64,000 nucleotides of DNA. Origin: Plantago ovata. Taxonomy: Eukaryota > Streptophyta > Magnoliopsida > Lamiales > Plantaginaceae. The notes under the pieces were generated by a model. It worked only from the letters and a program-made list of their open reading frames with translations, was not told the DNA's origin and did no database searches. Shown piece after piece: positions 25,253 to 36,301 of the stretch; position 1 is the stretch's first letter, and each line of letters opens with the position of its first letter. Location of the stretch: contig CM051456.1 of the NCBI GenBank assembly GCA_028274465.1, forward strand, positions 6,511,545-6,575,544. Direction: 5' to 3'. Made by a program: the position numbers and the translations under genes.

Positions 25253-26700
25253 TCAATGAGCTCAGAGAAAAGAGCAAAGTGAAATAATAATAAAAATAAT
25301 AAAAGCTAATGAAGGAGAAGAGGGGAGTTGCAGTAAGGGGTCTTGAATATCCCCTCTTAAGATAACCATGTTGCTTCTATTTCCCCTTATAAGTTGATGG
25401 TTGTTTGTGGCGCTTATTTCTCACATATTTTTGCATCACTAGCTATTTTCCTTCACTCTTTTTAAACTTGTGGTTAGTGGTTAAACTTACATCTGGTACT
25501 TGTGCCTAAATATATATAGCAAGAACAAGAATGGTTCATATTTCACATGCAATATGACTTCTTCAATCTCCCTATAAGAGCTAAAACAGGGGAGAAAGTG
25601 TCCAAATTATAATGCAATCTGATAATTAACTTATAAATAATGTTGATTAACACCATTATTTAAAAAAAAAAATACAAGTAAATACAATAGATCATATGAA
25701 CCATTTAAGTTTACATTTGCCAATATTTTATGGATAGACAAGTAAATATACACAGTACAAACCTTCAAATATTATTAACGAAAAATTCCAGTCTTATTAA
25801 TCTGACTGGAGAGATTAAGACCAAGTATATATATTAATTATATGCCAATTGCCAACTAACAAGAAAGCAAACCGAGTAATAGATATTTGGATTGCTGATT
25901 CCGCCTGCTATTAGTTTTGTTTATAAATAGAATCACTATTCACTAGTAAATAACAAGATGATGTATAGGTCACCAATTGCGTATAGGAAGAGTAAACTGT
26001 ACTGAAGCAGCTCGCGATTGGCTTGGTGACCTATCCGTAAAATTGGCTCGTAAAAAAACTCTCGGTCAAAGTTCAGATGAAAATTTGAAAATCATAAATA
26101 TTACCTATAAAAAACAAGAAATGTCCCTGCCAATCCCCTGGTGGAAGAAGGATAGAAGGACCTTCGAAGAAGTCATTGACGAGAAAATAGAAAGGCAGAG
26201 GGAAATCCGGGCCAAAAAAGAGTCGCTTTTTTGAAGTATTTCTCCCTTGACTCTGAGACGAGATAGGACGACATCTTTCCAATATGGATTCTTGCTTCGT
26301 GCATTCGATCATCTTCCCCATTTAGCGGACAAGCGTCTGTAAGTTGTTCATGGCCGAGTTATAGTCTAGGCTTAAGAGGGGATAGTACCTGAGGCATCTG
26401 TGGTTCTGCCCTTGCATGTTAGATACTAGCTAGCTTTTCGATCTCTATGTCAAGACTTAAAAAATGAACAGTTCAACATGATGTTTGCAATAAACATACG
26501 GTATGCACATGACATTATTGTCAATTGTCATGTATATATATGATCCTTAGAATTTCGGAATTATCATTTATCAGTCAGTTTGTGTAAACTCAACTCAGTC
26601 ATGATAATGTTTCTTATCATTACTAAGATTTGTGTGTAGGATATTTACCAAGTTCGAGCAAATCACATATACATGATTATTACGCCATGTATCCTAACTA
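25253..26700. other. Intergenic DNA with one unassigned open frame
   Basis: This is mostly AT-rich. The + frame at 25977-26234 (85 codons) reads as a charged, coding-like peptide ending RQREIRAKKESLF. I recognise no family, and the sequence around it is less AT-rich than its neighbours, so it may be a transferred organellar or other fragment. The final part is the promoter of the germin-like gene. Confidence 0.4.
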
Positions 26701-26711
26701 ACTATAAATAA
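26701..26711 (+). promoter_or_regulatory. TATA box of germin-like gene 1
   Basis: ACTATAAATAA lies 82 bp before the ATG at 26793, a normal spacing for a short plant leader. The same CTATAAATA word precedes germin-like gene 2. Confidence 0.65.
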
Positions 26712-26792
26712 CTTTGCCCGATCACTTGGTAAACATCACCTATCCAGCTGAGCTAAGCATTTTGCATTTTGATTGGCAATTGCCGGGAAAAA

Positions 26793-27603
26793 ATGGCGGC
26801 TAATCGGTTCATGAATGTGCTGTTGTTGGTTGCTTTTGTGCTATTTGCTTTCTCGACCTTAGCAGACGCTTCTGATTCTGATCCATTGCAAGACTTTTGC
26901 GTTGCAGTTAACGTCTCGAAAGGTTAGTGGTGGTTATATAGTTGATTTCCTTGTATCCCACTCGATATAAATATAATTTCATTTTGTCTAAAAGTTTGAA
27001 CTCGTTACTAATCCATTTATGTTTATTCTATAAAAGTGTTTGTGAACGGAAAGATTTGCAAGGACCCTGAAACTGTGACACCGGATGATTTCTTCTTCAC
27101 GGGTCTCAACAAGCGTGGAAACATAACGAATCCAGTCGGATCAAAGGTGACCAAGGTTTTCATTTACCAGCTAGCAGGCCTCAACACGCTTGGAGTTTCT
27201 CTAATCCGAGTAGACTACGACCCTTATGGTATAAACCCACCTCACTACCATCCACGCAGCTCTGAAATTCTTGTTGTGGTAGAAGGCATCCTTTACGCTG
27301 GATTCATAACATCTAATCCTCCAGAAGGGGAGTTAAGGAACAAACTATATGCCAAGGTATTGTATCCTGGAGATGTTTTCGTGTTTCCTAAGGGTCTGAT
27401 TCACTTCCAACTCAATATTGGAAACACAAGCGCTTACGCTTTTGCTGGCTTCAACAGTCAAAATCCAGGAGTAGTGACCATTGCGAATGCTATGTTTGGG
27501 ACCGAGCCTCTTACTGAATCCTGAAGTTTTGACTAAAGCATTCGAATTGGACAATGAAATCGTTGCTCATCTCGAGTCTCTTCCATGGACACACAACAAC
27601 TAG
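26793..27603 (+). pseudogene. Germin-like protein 1, C-terminus lost by frameshift
   Basis: This is a secreted cupin (GLP) of the cell wall, a family with superoxide dismutase or oxalate oxidase activity. Exons are 26793-26922 and 27037-27524. The signal peptide is about 26 residues and ends in TLADA. The two family cysteines are in DFCVAV and GKIC. Cupin box 1 has the manganese ligands in HYHPRSSE, and box 2 has [16 protein letters not shown], so metal binding looks intact. Near 27505 the frame slips and stops at 27522-27524, giving 205 residues. Removing one base restores [16 protein letters not shown] to a stop at 27601-27603, the usual length of about 231 residues. The lost C-terminal helices contribute to oligomer packing in germins. 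It could be a recent pseudogene or a consensus error. Confidence 0.8.
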
Positions 27604-28765
27604 CAACAACTACTCTACTATGAAGATCTCAGTTGCATTTTTCGGTTGTGTTTGTGTTATATGAATGAATAAGCCAAGTGTGTACTACTTAGCCATGGCA
27701 TCGTAATTTGCTATTGCTTACCTTCGTCTATTCCAGTTTGATGAATAATACCACGTCTTGTTTCATGGCCATATATATGACTTGGCCTTATTTATTATTA
27801 TTAATGAAACAATTTTTCAATTGGAGTAACTCGTGATAACGTATTAAACATAACTTGACATATTAAACTTAATTTGACATATTTAAAAAATAATTTAATC
27901 TATTTTGATGTTCTCGTCAAAGATAAGAGAGAATATCAAACATAACTTGACGTATCACGTATGTTTTAATAGATTAAAAAAATTAGTTTAATCTAATTTT
28001 GATGTTCTGGTTAAAGATAAGAGAGAAAAAATAAATAGAAAATGATACATAGACAGGGATTCGAACTCTAAATACAATTATACGGTTATACCAACTTTAT
28101 GGCTCATTCGGGATTCGAACCTCCAATCTCTTAACAATACTCCAACATCCTTATCACCGGACCAATTTATAACTCCCCGTATTCTATTATGTATCCATTC
28201 TTACACCAGGACTTTTAAATAGTGTGGGTCCCTGGTCACATTGCAGAATTTGATGTGTGGGAGTAGGACAGGAGAGGCACAAGAACTTGAAAATGGGTAT
28301 GATGTGTTGACCAAGTTTCTTGTCTCTCGGAATCTAATAATTACAGCTAGTACTATAACTTGAGTTATTAAAGAAAAGAAGAAGAAAAAAACCTACATTG
28401 AAAACTATCGCCGTCGTCCTAATTCCGGATCGGATTCGGTGAAATCCTCGTATAAATTCTTAGAGAATAACAATTTGGAAGTAAGAAAAACATTCCGTTC
28501 AGTATGAAGTCAGTACGTAACGGTAAATATATGGTTAATTGCAGTTTTAGTCCCCTAAGTTCAAGTCCACTTCGTTTTTGGTCCTTCGCTTCATGCTCTT
28601 TGCGAATTGAGTCCCTCAGAGCGTAGAATTCGGCGTATAAACGCCCAAATTCGTCCGTATACGCTTGGTCCATGCTCCCAGTCATCATTTACACTCCCAA
28701 TCACCTCCATGTCACTTAATTTAGCCCCAAATTAAAAAAAAATCGAGCTCTGTTTTTAGAGCTTC
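27604..28765. other. Intergenic DNA with repeat remnants
   Basis: From 27840 to 28030 a ~110 bp segment is present twice ('aacataacttgac...gatgttct...aaagataagagag'). At 28050-28172 the minus strand has two 'ggttcgaatccc'-like B-box words with 'tggtataaccg' between them, suggesting a decayed tRNA-derived SINE. At 28545-28640 lies a 'gttttagtcccctaagtt' segment typical of non-coding plant repeats. No gene is seen. Confidence 0.45.
28050..28172 (-). repeat. Possible tRNA-derived SINE remnant
   Basis: The minus strand carries GGTTCGAATCCC-like pol III B-box words and an A-box-like TGGTATAACCG. There is no clear tail or target duplication, so this is tentative. Confidence 0.3.
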
Positions 28766-30110
28766 ATGAGCTCTGTTTTCAATCCCTTTACGCCCAAAAG
28801 CCGTCTTGAAGCGACCAGTAAGGATGGTCATTGGATGCTTTTCGTTGACCAGAAATCCGAGGCGAACATATCCTATGACGACTACGACAAGAAACCTGAC
28901 TGGTGCTTCCTCTGGAACACGAACTTTGCAACTCAAGGTACAACTTCCCCCTCTCCGGGAGCCCATTGATACATACTTCAAGTGCATTGTAGTTAGATGT
29001 CGCTTAAGTCGATCAGACGAGCAACTTTGCCACTATAAGGTCTGTTTCTTCCACAAGGATTGGCCTGGTTATAATTGGACATCTGACAAGTTGAACTATT
29101 GGGAAGAGGAATGTTACTCTGAGGATAAGTATATGAGTTCTTAATTTCTTGATGCTTATATATCTGATGGCCACGCCGACACCGCCAGCCGTTTGTTTGG
29201 CATAACATCACTTGGCCTGTTTTACGGTCAGAACCTGCGGATACAATTACCCAGCAAGTCTGCTTTGTACATGCATCGGAGGTTTGCTGTCCATTATGGC
29301 AAAGATGGTAAGAATCGGTTGTTTCTCATGGAGCAGCGCAGAACTCTGTGTGCATGGCAAGCGGAGCCAGGATCGAAATTCGCGTGTGACTAATTATAAT
29401 TAATAGAGACGAGTTTCATAGTGGCGAATACCATTACCATATCTTTTTCTGGCCCAGTGCTTATATCTTTTAAATCATTGAGTTTTTTTTAAAAAAAATC
29501 AAACAAAATTCTATATGTTTTTGGTGGAAGAAAATTTTGAAAACCAGTAGAACATATTACGAATTTAAAAGAAAATAAAGTAAATTGTTGAAGTTTAGAT
29601 TAAAATTAAGTAAATTTATATGTTTTTAGTAAAGAAATTATGAAAGAGGTAGAAAAAATTCCCAATAAAGGGAACAATAAGGAGATGGAAAATGGAAATG
29701 AAAATTATAAATTAAAGGGATGGGGAAAATAGAAAGGAGTATAGAAATGAAGGAAATATGTTAAACAGTTGAATCGAACCCTGGACACAAAGGTTTAAAA
29801 ACCATATATTCCAAGAGTGGGTGTGGCTAAAGACACACACATAGCTCCGCCCCTGAGTGGGAAGATGGATTTTGCGCAGAAAAGTTGGGTGAGTGTGTCC
29901 AACCTGGACGAGGGCATGGTGATTTTTATGAATGATTATCGCTCGGCTGTGTATTCGGCCAGCAAGCTCAAGGTCAGGGCTGGAGGTCTTGAGGAGGGGA
30001 ACTGCATATGCTTTGTTGGCAAGTCAGATGTAGATAACATTTATATGTACTAGCTTGCGGATAAAACGCTGACTGTCTTTGAAATAAGCCTTATTCAGGA
30101 TTTTCTGTTT
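28766..30110 (+). pseudogene. DUF295-type C-terminal fragment, unit 1
   Basis: This is a broken series of frames reading as one protein end. 28766-28969 (MSSVFNPFTPKSRLEA...) shifts to a frame through 29144 (…YFKCIVVRCRLSRSDE). It continues past a stop at 29142-29144 as DAYISDGHADTASRLFG, and then a frame about 29193-29360 ends RRTLCAWQ. After a 0.5 kb insertion (29361-29856) it resumes as MDFAQKSWVSVSNLDEG...GNCICFVGKSDVDN. The W-x-V-x-L-(D) and GNCI-F words are typical of the C-terminal end of DUF295 (KIB-type) F-box proteins. It stops at 30051-30053. The part from 29149 on is duplicated at 34791-35210. Confidence 0.6.
29361..29856. mobile_element. ~0.5 kb MITE-like insertion present only in unit 1
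   Basis: It begins GCGGAGCCAGGAT and ends TAGCTCCGCCCCTG, imperfect terminal inverted repeats. It is missing from the paralogous unit 2, where GCATGGCAAG runs directly into TGTGGGAGATGG. GGCGGAGCC ends of this kind are common in small plant elements. The exact family and target duplication are not clear. Confidence 0.6.
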
Positions 30111-30121
30111 GGTTTCCGAGT

Positions 30122-31381
30122 GTGAGAAATCCTGGGAAGTCGTGGTTGAGTTTTAAGGATCCGAGTGTGAAAAATCCTTTGATGCCGTTGTTATTTGAGG
30201 AAGACGCCCTAGATAAAATTACCACCTTTGAGGATCTTGGTGAAACAGCGAATGAAACGTCATGCTTAGATGAAAGTTGCAGTCTTGTAAAAGTTTTTCT
30301 TGAACTTCCCCCTGACGTGCATAGATTTATTGCAGAATCTCTTCATAGTCCACTGGATTATGCAAATCTCCGTCTTGTATGTAAACTGTGGAGTGAACTT
30401 GCTCCAATCCGTTGGTTACCTGATCTTTCTAGCTCGGGTTCTATTGAGTTTCCGTGGCTCATTTGCCAGGAGAACGAAGCATGCTCCTCTATTATTGACC
30501 CTACCTGCAACATGAAGTATTACAAAAGCAACCAAAAAATGTCAGGTTGTATAATTCGCTACTCTTAAGGATGGGTGGCTTCTTGTTCCTCGAGGTTCGC
30601 GGGAGGTATTTTTCATAGAACCTTTCACTAAGGCGAAGATAAGCCTTTCCTAATTTTCGGCAAGATTTTGATCCTGATGCTATGTCATTTTCTTCTTCGC
30701 CAACAACTTCTGACTGGGTTATCATTTCTATAGTAAATTTGTTGACAAAATACCGCTTAATGTATTTAAGGCCAGTTGATGATGAATGGAGCATCGTTGA
30801 CTTGGATTTATTTGCATCTGGGTTTACATCCTCAGGCTGTAATCTGGTCTTTCATGATCACAAGTTTCATTACTTGAATCTAGATGGAAAGCTTGCTACT
30901 TTCTGGTGGGAGGCGGATGTGTTGAAGTATACTATTACAACTATGTATCAGACCAGCTTGGGGGGGTGGAGTGGTATTAAAGAAGCTTTGCCGGGGATAT
31001 TTGGTGTCTTGTGAAGACAGGTTATACCGGGTTGTTGTTGGGTTAATCCGAAGCTTAGTTATAGTTCAAGTATTCACGTTGGGGTTGGATGTAGGTGCAT
31101 CAACATGGATTAGAACCAATAACCTGGGGAATTATTCATTTTTCATCAGCCAGACATCTACTCTGGCTCTCCGGATTAGCGAGAGATCAAAACAAAGTAC
31201 GATCAACTTCCCATTATTCATTGGGGATAATCATCTCTACTATAAATTGGATGAAGCAGAATGTAGATATCCGGATGTACCTCTGGATCATATTCCTACC
31301 CACATCAGGATTCTCTACAAGAGGAAAGAATTTCTCAATGCTACTTGGTTTCAACCAAAACTTATTCGTGGGTATAGGTAA
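30122..31381 (+). pseudogene. F-box/DUF295 protein, unit 1, frameshifted
   Basis: The frame opens at 30122. An F-box runs from about residue 58 (LVKVFLELPPDVHRFIAESL, then HSPLDYANLRLVCKLWSELA), the part that would bind Skp1 in an SCF ubiquitin ligase. The DUF295 region follows. An extra T relative to unit 2 gives TAC TCT TAA, a stop at 30566-30568. The frame recovers at 30682-31014 (…SDWVIISIVNLL…GFTSSGCNLVFHDHKF) and is lost again. The last part, read at 30971-31381, has SISERS-like LRISERSKQSTINFPLF and ends NATWFQPKLIRGYR. At least three frame changes are needed. Unit 2 keeps the base this copy gained but has its own deletion. Confidence 0.75.
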
Positions 31382-34300
31382 TTTTATCACATTTGGTTCT
31401 CCACTGTGTTATCAAACTTGGTATTAGAGATACTTTGGTTTTTAGTTTTTATTGTAACACTATTTAATTATTTGAGATGCTTGATTTTGAGTTTCATCAA
31501 TATTATGTATTGGAAATAAGTAATATTCCGTTTAGCTATGAATTTCAATTTTCACATTAGGTGCGGTTTAATTGTCTCGCATGGTTTTCGATCCACACCA
31601 CATGTGAATAATAGATCCGATCAAATCCTGGTTCAATAACTCAGGAATAAGCTGTAAATGAAATAAGCATAAATTTGATCTGGTAAAACGTGAAGAACTC
31701 CTCAGACATTCGAAACGGTATGTAACTAAGGCAGAATGAATTTTATATAGAATTATTCGATGGTTAGCAGAGCTGTACTTGACATGAACATAATGTTTGA
31801 TTTCATTGTACTTTCCCATTTGTCTACAGCTATTCTATAACAAAAAGTTCTCACATGGAGGATTTACCTTTTAGTACAAGATTTATGAAGGTAATAATCG
31901 CTCTTTCTCCATATTAGTTTACTTCATTGTTGCCCTTACAAATTAATTGAAAGATTTGATTGTCACTCAAAACTGATAGAAGCTAGGAAAGTTTTTCTGG
32001 GCTTCAAGTATTGTCGTTCTTACAATTAAACAAAATGAAGAACTTCAGTGTTAAAAAATCAATAGAAGGAAAGTTGTTCCTGACATCAAGTTTATTATGA
32101 AACCTGCTGTTCTTCTGCCAATCGGGCCCTAATACATATATGGCCATTCCAACACTTTTTCTATGACATGTTTTTTGCATCTATTCGTAAAGATGATCTC
32201 AGTAAATTTCATAGCTATCTGGGTGTACATCGGTAAAAGCTGTTTTATCGATGCTTTGAATGTATTCAGTAAATCTTCCACAATTGTGTGTGTTCCCAGT
32301 CTACCATGCCAACATTACATCATTAAGCACAGGTTGTCACTCGGCAAAGACAAGTAGAGTGCCCCGACCCCCGAGTACCTCTTGGGTCAGCAAAAATCAA
32401 CTCTATGACTATAAGGTTCAGTTTGTTAATTCCAGGATATTGGCTCCATGATTTGTTCAAAGTTACCTCAAATGCCTGCAAGCAGAGAGACCTTTGAGAT
32501 AACTAATTCAAATTTCCGTGTCTAAAGAAGAGAGCACACTAAGGAAATATGCTTGCTCCAGTCCAAAATCAGTCACTAGAGATAGAGTGTCACACTTCTT
32601 GACAGCAACCAGCAGAGATAATTTAGAGAAAATAGACCAGAAACAAGAATCTTCAAGGCAAATTCTTGAGAGAAACAATTTCATCCAATCCTCAGTGAAT
32701 CCAGCTGTAGATGGAAATTAATTAATGAATGTATTAATGGCCTATGCTTACTAGCAAACCATGTGATGCATAATACAGATGTAGACCAAGAAAGTGACGA
32801 TGTATTTACCTGCTGCAGAAGTTTGTACAATTTTTAGTCCTGAGTCGCCATGCAGCTCTGCGTATAATTCATTACTACATCCCGAGCAAGTATAAATTAC
32901 CATACACAAAGGGTCAAACGTTTTCTTGCTTCGAATCCTAGCAATCTTTAAAAACCTACAAGGAAAGAACTGGCGCCAAACATCAAGCTAGTGTTCTTCT
33001 CCAGCCAATGAAACATTTACCAAAACTTGCAAAAGCGTTCGAATAATAACATTTTCAGAATCAGATGGTAATCCTAGAGATTCAACAATTTCTGACAGAA
33101 CTCCAGCACCATTTTCTTCAACAAACATGGTCTGGTTACTACGTTCTCGTGCACACAAGGATTGCACGTCCGGCTGTTGAGGTAGGTAAAAGGATGGTTG
33201 ATGCTTGATGGTGCGATGTTCATGAGAGAGAGAGATTCTTGTGTGGGTGCTGCTAACAAAGGCTAAGTGCTAAAGAACTTGAAAGAAGTAGTGAAGAAAA
33301 GGCGGAGGACGACATGTCTTGTGTTTCTAGGGTAGAAAGTCAAATGACTAATTATACTACTCCTTTATATCGCCTGGACTTGGTAGATGTATGACAGTAA
33401 ATGTGTGATGTATTTAGGCCCCATCAATCGTATGCAACATTAATAATTAACCGGAGTTGTTTCGTGTTGAACGGCAAAAAATATTGATTACAACTAACAA
33501 ACTAATACTTCGTATGAAACTATTTCACATGTATGACGTATAAAAGCTTGCAAATTTGGTGGAAAGCCAAAATTTAAAGAACACCAGGGCTATACTTGAC
33601 ATTTCGTATGAAATTATTTTACATTCCCTTATTTTGTAGCAATAAAACATGGAAATTAACCAAACAAGAAGAGGATGATGGCCATACCTCACATATTCTC
33701 TTTCTGCCTTCTTTTCTTTCATTTTCTATTTTTTGAAAAATTTTAATAAGTGATTTAAGTCTGGGCTTGTCCTGGTTCAGCCCAGATCGAATCGGTTTTT
33801 CCGGGTCAGCTCCGAGCTAGACCCGAACATATTCAGTCCGGTCCTCAGGTCTCCAAAACGGTGACCCAAAAAGTCCGGTCCATTCCGGAGTGGTCCGAGT
33901 TTGGACCCGTGGTCCTAGAAGCCACACAAATGGCCAAAAAAGAATGAAAACAAAGAGTAGAGAGAAGAACATAGAAGTGGAGATGGACTAGAGAAGGATC
34001 TTTGAATATGCGCATACTTGCAGTGAGCCATTGATGACTATACTCACACAAAATCTTCAAAAGAAAAAATAATTATTATACGAAAAGCAAAACAATGATG
34101 GAAGAAAGTATAGATCTGATTCTTGATAGTGAGAATGTCAAAGGTAATTTTCAATGAGACACATGTAATTGGAAAATGTAAAGATGGTTGAGGAGAGAAA
34201 TCGAGGTAGATGTTTATGCATGAGTGAAGGTAAATGAACAAACTAACATATGCTAAGCCATAAAACAGAATTTCGGACTCACCTGAATAGTGTTTATGCG

Positions 34301-34790
34301 GCGCCAATTCTAACCGTGGAGGTGAGGCACCAGAATGGAATGTCGAAGAAGGGGGAATTCAGACGTAAACTATGGGTTTTAAAATTAGAAGTGAGGAAAA
34401 TATAGGTATTTGGCAACTACTATCTGTATCTGGTGGTATTATAGACATTTCAGTTCATTATTTTGATTGGAAAATGATTAGATACCCCACAATGTCATCG
34501 TATAATTTAAATACTTCACAATAACACCATGTCCAATTTAGGTACTCCGATCAATTTTACGATTAGTCAAACTGGAAAACTCTATTTTGACTTTAAAAAA
34601 TAAATGGAAATTAATTTGAGAAAATACGGCGTGTTTATATTGGTTCTGGTTTATATTTTTTCTAAAAAAAAAACTTATAATTATGTTTTAAAACTGTTGA
34701 CCACATATAGGTCCAAAATTTAAAAATTATGTTGACGACTTATAATTTGATGTTATTGTGTTTAATCCAAACATGCCCTTATTAATTATG
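31382..34790. other. Intergenic DNA between the two F-box/DUF295 units
   Basis: The first ~730 bp (to about 32110) is paralogous to 45128-45540 beyond the CACTA element, so it belongs to the duplicated unit. The rest is AT-rich. The segment 33760-33910 is rich in 'gtccggtcc' words like those near 52380-52480 and is probably a repeat remnant. No gene is recognised. Short frames here show no family features. Confidence 0.5.
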
Positions 34791-35210
34791 TTGATGCTTA
34801 TATATCTGATCACGACGGCGACATCGCCAGCCGTTTGTTTGGCATAACATCACTTGGCCTGTTTTACTGTCAGAACCTGCGGATACAATTACCCTAAGTC
34901 TGCTTTGTACATGCATTGGAGGTTTGCTGTCCATTATGGCAAAGATAGTAAGAATCGGTTGTTTCTGATGGAGCAGCGTAGAATTCTGTGTGCATGGCAA
35001 GTGTGGGAGATGGATTTTGCGCAGAAAAGTTGAGTGAGCGTGTCCAGCCTTGACGACATGATGATTTTTATGAATGATTATCACTCGGCTGTATATTCGG
35101 CCAGCAAGCTCAAGGTCAGGGCTGGAGGTCTTGAGGAGGGGAACTGCATATGCTTTGTTGGCAAGTCGGATGTAGATAACATTTATATGTACTAGCTTGC
35201 GGATAAAACG
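34791..35210 (+). pseudogene. DUF295-type C-terminal fragment, unit 2
   Basis: This is paralogous to 29149-30053 without the 0.5 kb insertion. It reads DAYISDHDGDIASRLFG-like, FAVHYGKDSKNRLFLMEQ-like and MDFAQKS segments with further stops (for example TGA after MDFAQKS, near 35033). It ends at the same TAG as unit 1. Confidence 0.6.
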
Positions 35211-35251
35211 CTGACTGTCTTTGAAAATAAGCCTTATTCAGGATTTCTTGT

Positions 35252-36248
35252 TTGGTTCCGAGTGTGAGAAATCCTGGGAACTCGTGGTTGAGTTTTAAAG
35301 ATCCGAGTGTGAAAAATCCTTTGATGCCGTTGTTATTTGAGGAGGACGCCCTAGATAAAATTACCACCTTTGAGGATCTTGGTGAAACAGCGAATGAAAC
35401 GTCATGCTTAGATGAAAGTTGCAGTCTTGTAAAAGTTTTTCTTGAACTTCCCCGTGACCTTCGGAGCTTTGTTGCAGAATCTCTTCATAGTCCACTGGAT
35501 TATGCAAATTTCCGTCTTGTATGTAAACTGTGGAGTGAACTTGCTCCAATCCGTTGGTTACCTGATCTTTCTAGCTCGGGTTCTATTGAGTTTCTGGCTC
35601 ATTTGTCAGGAGAGCGAAACATGCTCCTCTATTATTGACCTTACCTGCAACATGAAGTATTACAAAAGCAACCAAGAAATGTCAGGTTGTATAATTCGCT
35701 ACTCTAAGGATGGGTGGCTTCTTGTTACTCGAGGTTCGCGGGAGGTATTTTTCATGGAACCTTTCACTAAGGCGAAGATAAACCTTCCTAATTTTCCGGA
35801 AGATTTTGATCCTGATGCTATGTCATTTTCTTCTTCACCAACAACTTCTGACTGGGTTATCATTTCTATAGTAAATTTGTTGACAAAATACCGCTTAATG
35901 TATTTAAGGCTAGTTGATGATGAATGTAGCATCGTTGACTTGGATTTATTTGCATCTGGGTTTACATCCTCAGGCTGTAATATGGTCTTTCATGATCACA
36001 AGTTTTATTACTTGAATCTTGATGATAACTTTGCTACTTTCTGGTGGGAGGCGGATGTGTTGATGTATAGTGTTACAACTATCAATCAACGGACCAACTG
36101 GCAGGGGCTTATATTAAAGAAGCTTCGACAGGGATATTTGGTTTCTTGTGAAGACAGTTTATACCTGGTTGTTGTTTGGTTAAGCGGAAGCTTAGTTGTA
36201 GTTCAAGTATTCAGGTGGGATGTAGGTGCATCAATATATATGGACTAG
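35252..36248 (+). pseudogene. F-box/DUF295 protein, unit 2, 2-bp deletion
   Basis: The frame at 35252-35638 holds the F-box (VFLELPRDLRSFVAESLHS, then PLDYANFRLVCKLWSELA). Unit 1 reads GAGTTTCCGTGGCTC, but this copy reads GAGTTTCTGGCTC. Two bases are missing near 35594, so the frame stops at 35636-35638. The rest of DUF295 is open in the other frame to 36248 (SKDGWLLVTRGSREVFFMEP, then PDAMSFSSSP and NLLTKYRLMYLR). The last ~70 codons of the paralog lie beyond the CACTA insertion at 44919-45127. So this copy has both a deletion and a transposon break. Confidence 0.8.
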
Positions 36249-36298
36249 CATCATCGAGAACCTGGGGAATTATTCATTTTTCATCAGCCAGACATCTA

Positions 36299-36301
36299 CT
36301 C
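36299..36301. repeat. Target site duplication CTC, left of CACTA element
   Basis: CTC precedes CACTACTAAA and recurs at 44919-44921 after TAGTAGTG. Unit 1 has a single CTC at the same place (catctaCTCtggctc, about 31158), so the empty site is preserved. Confidence 0.95.
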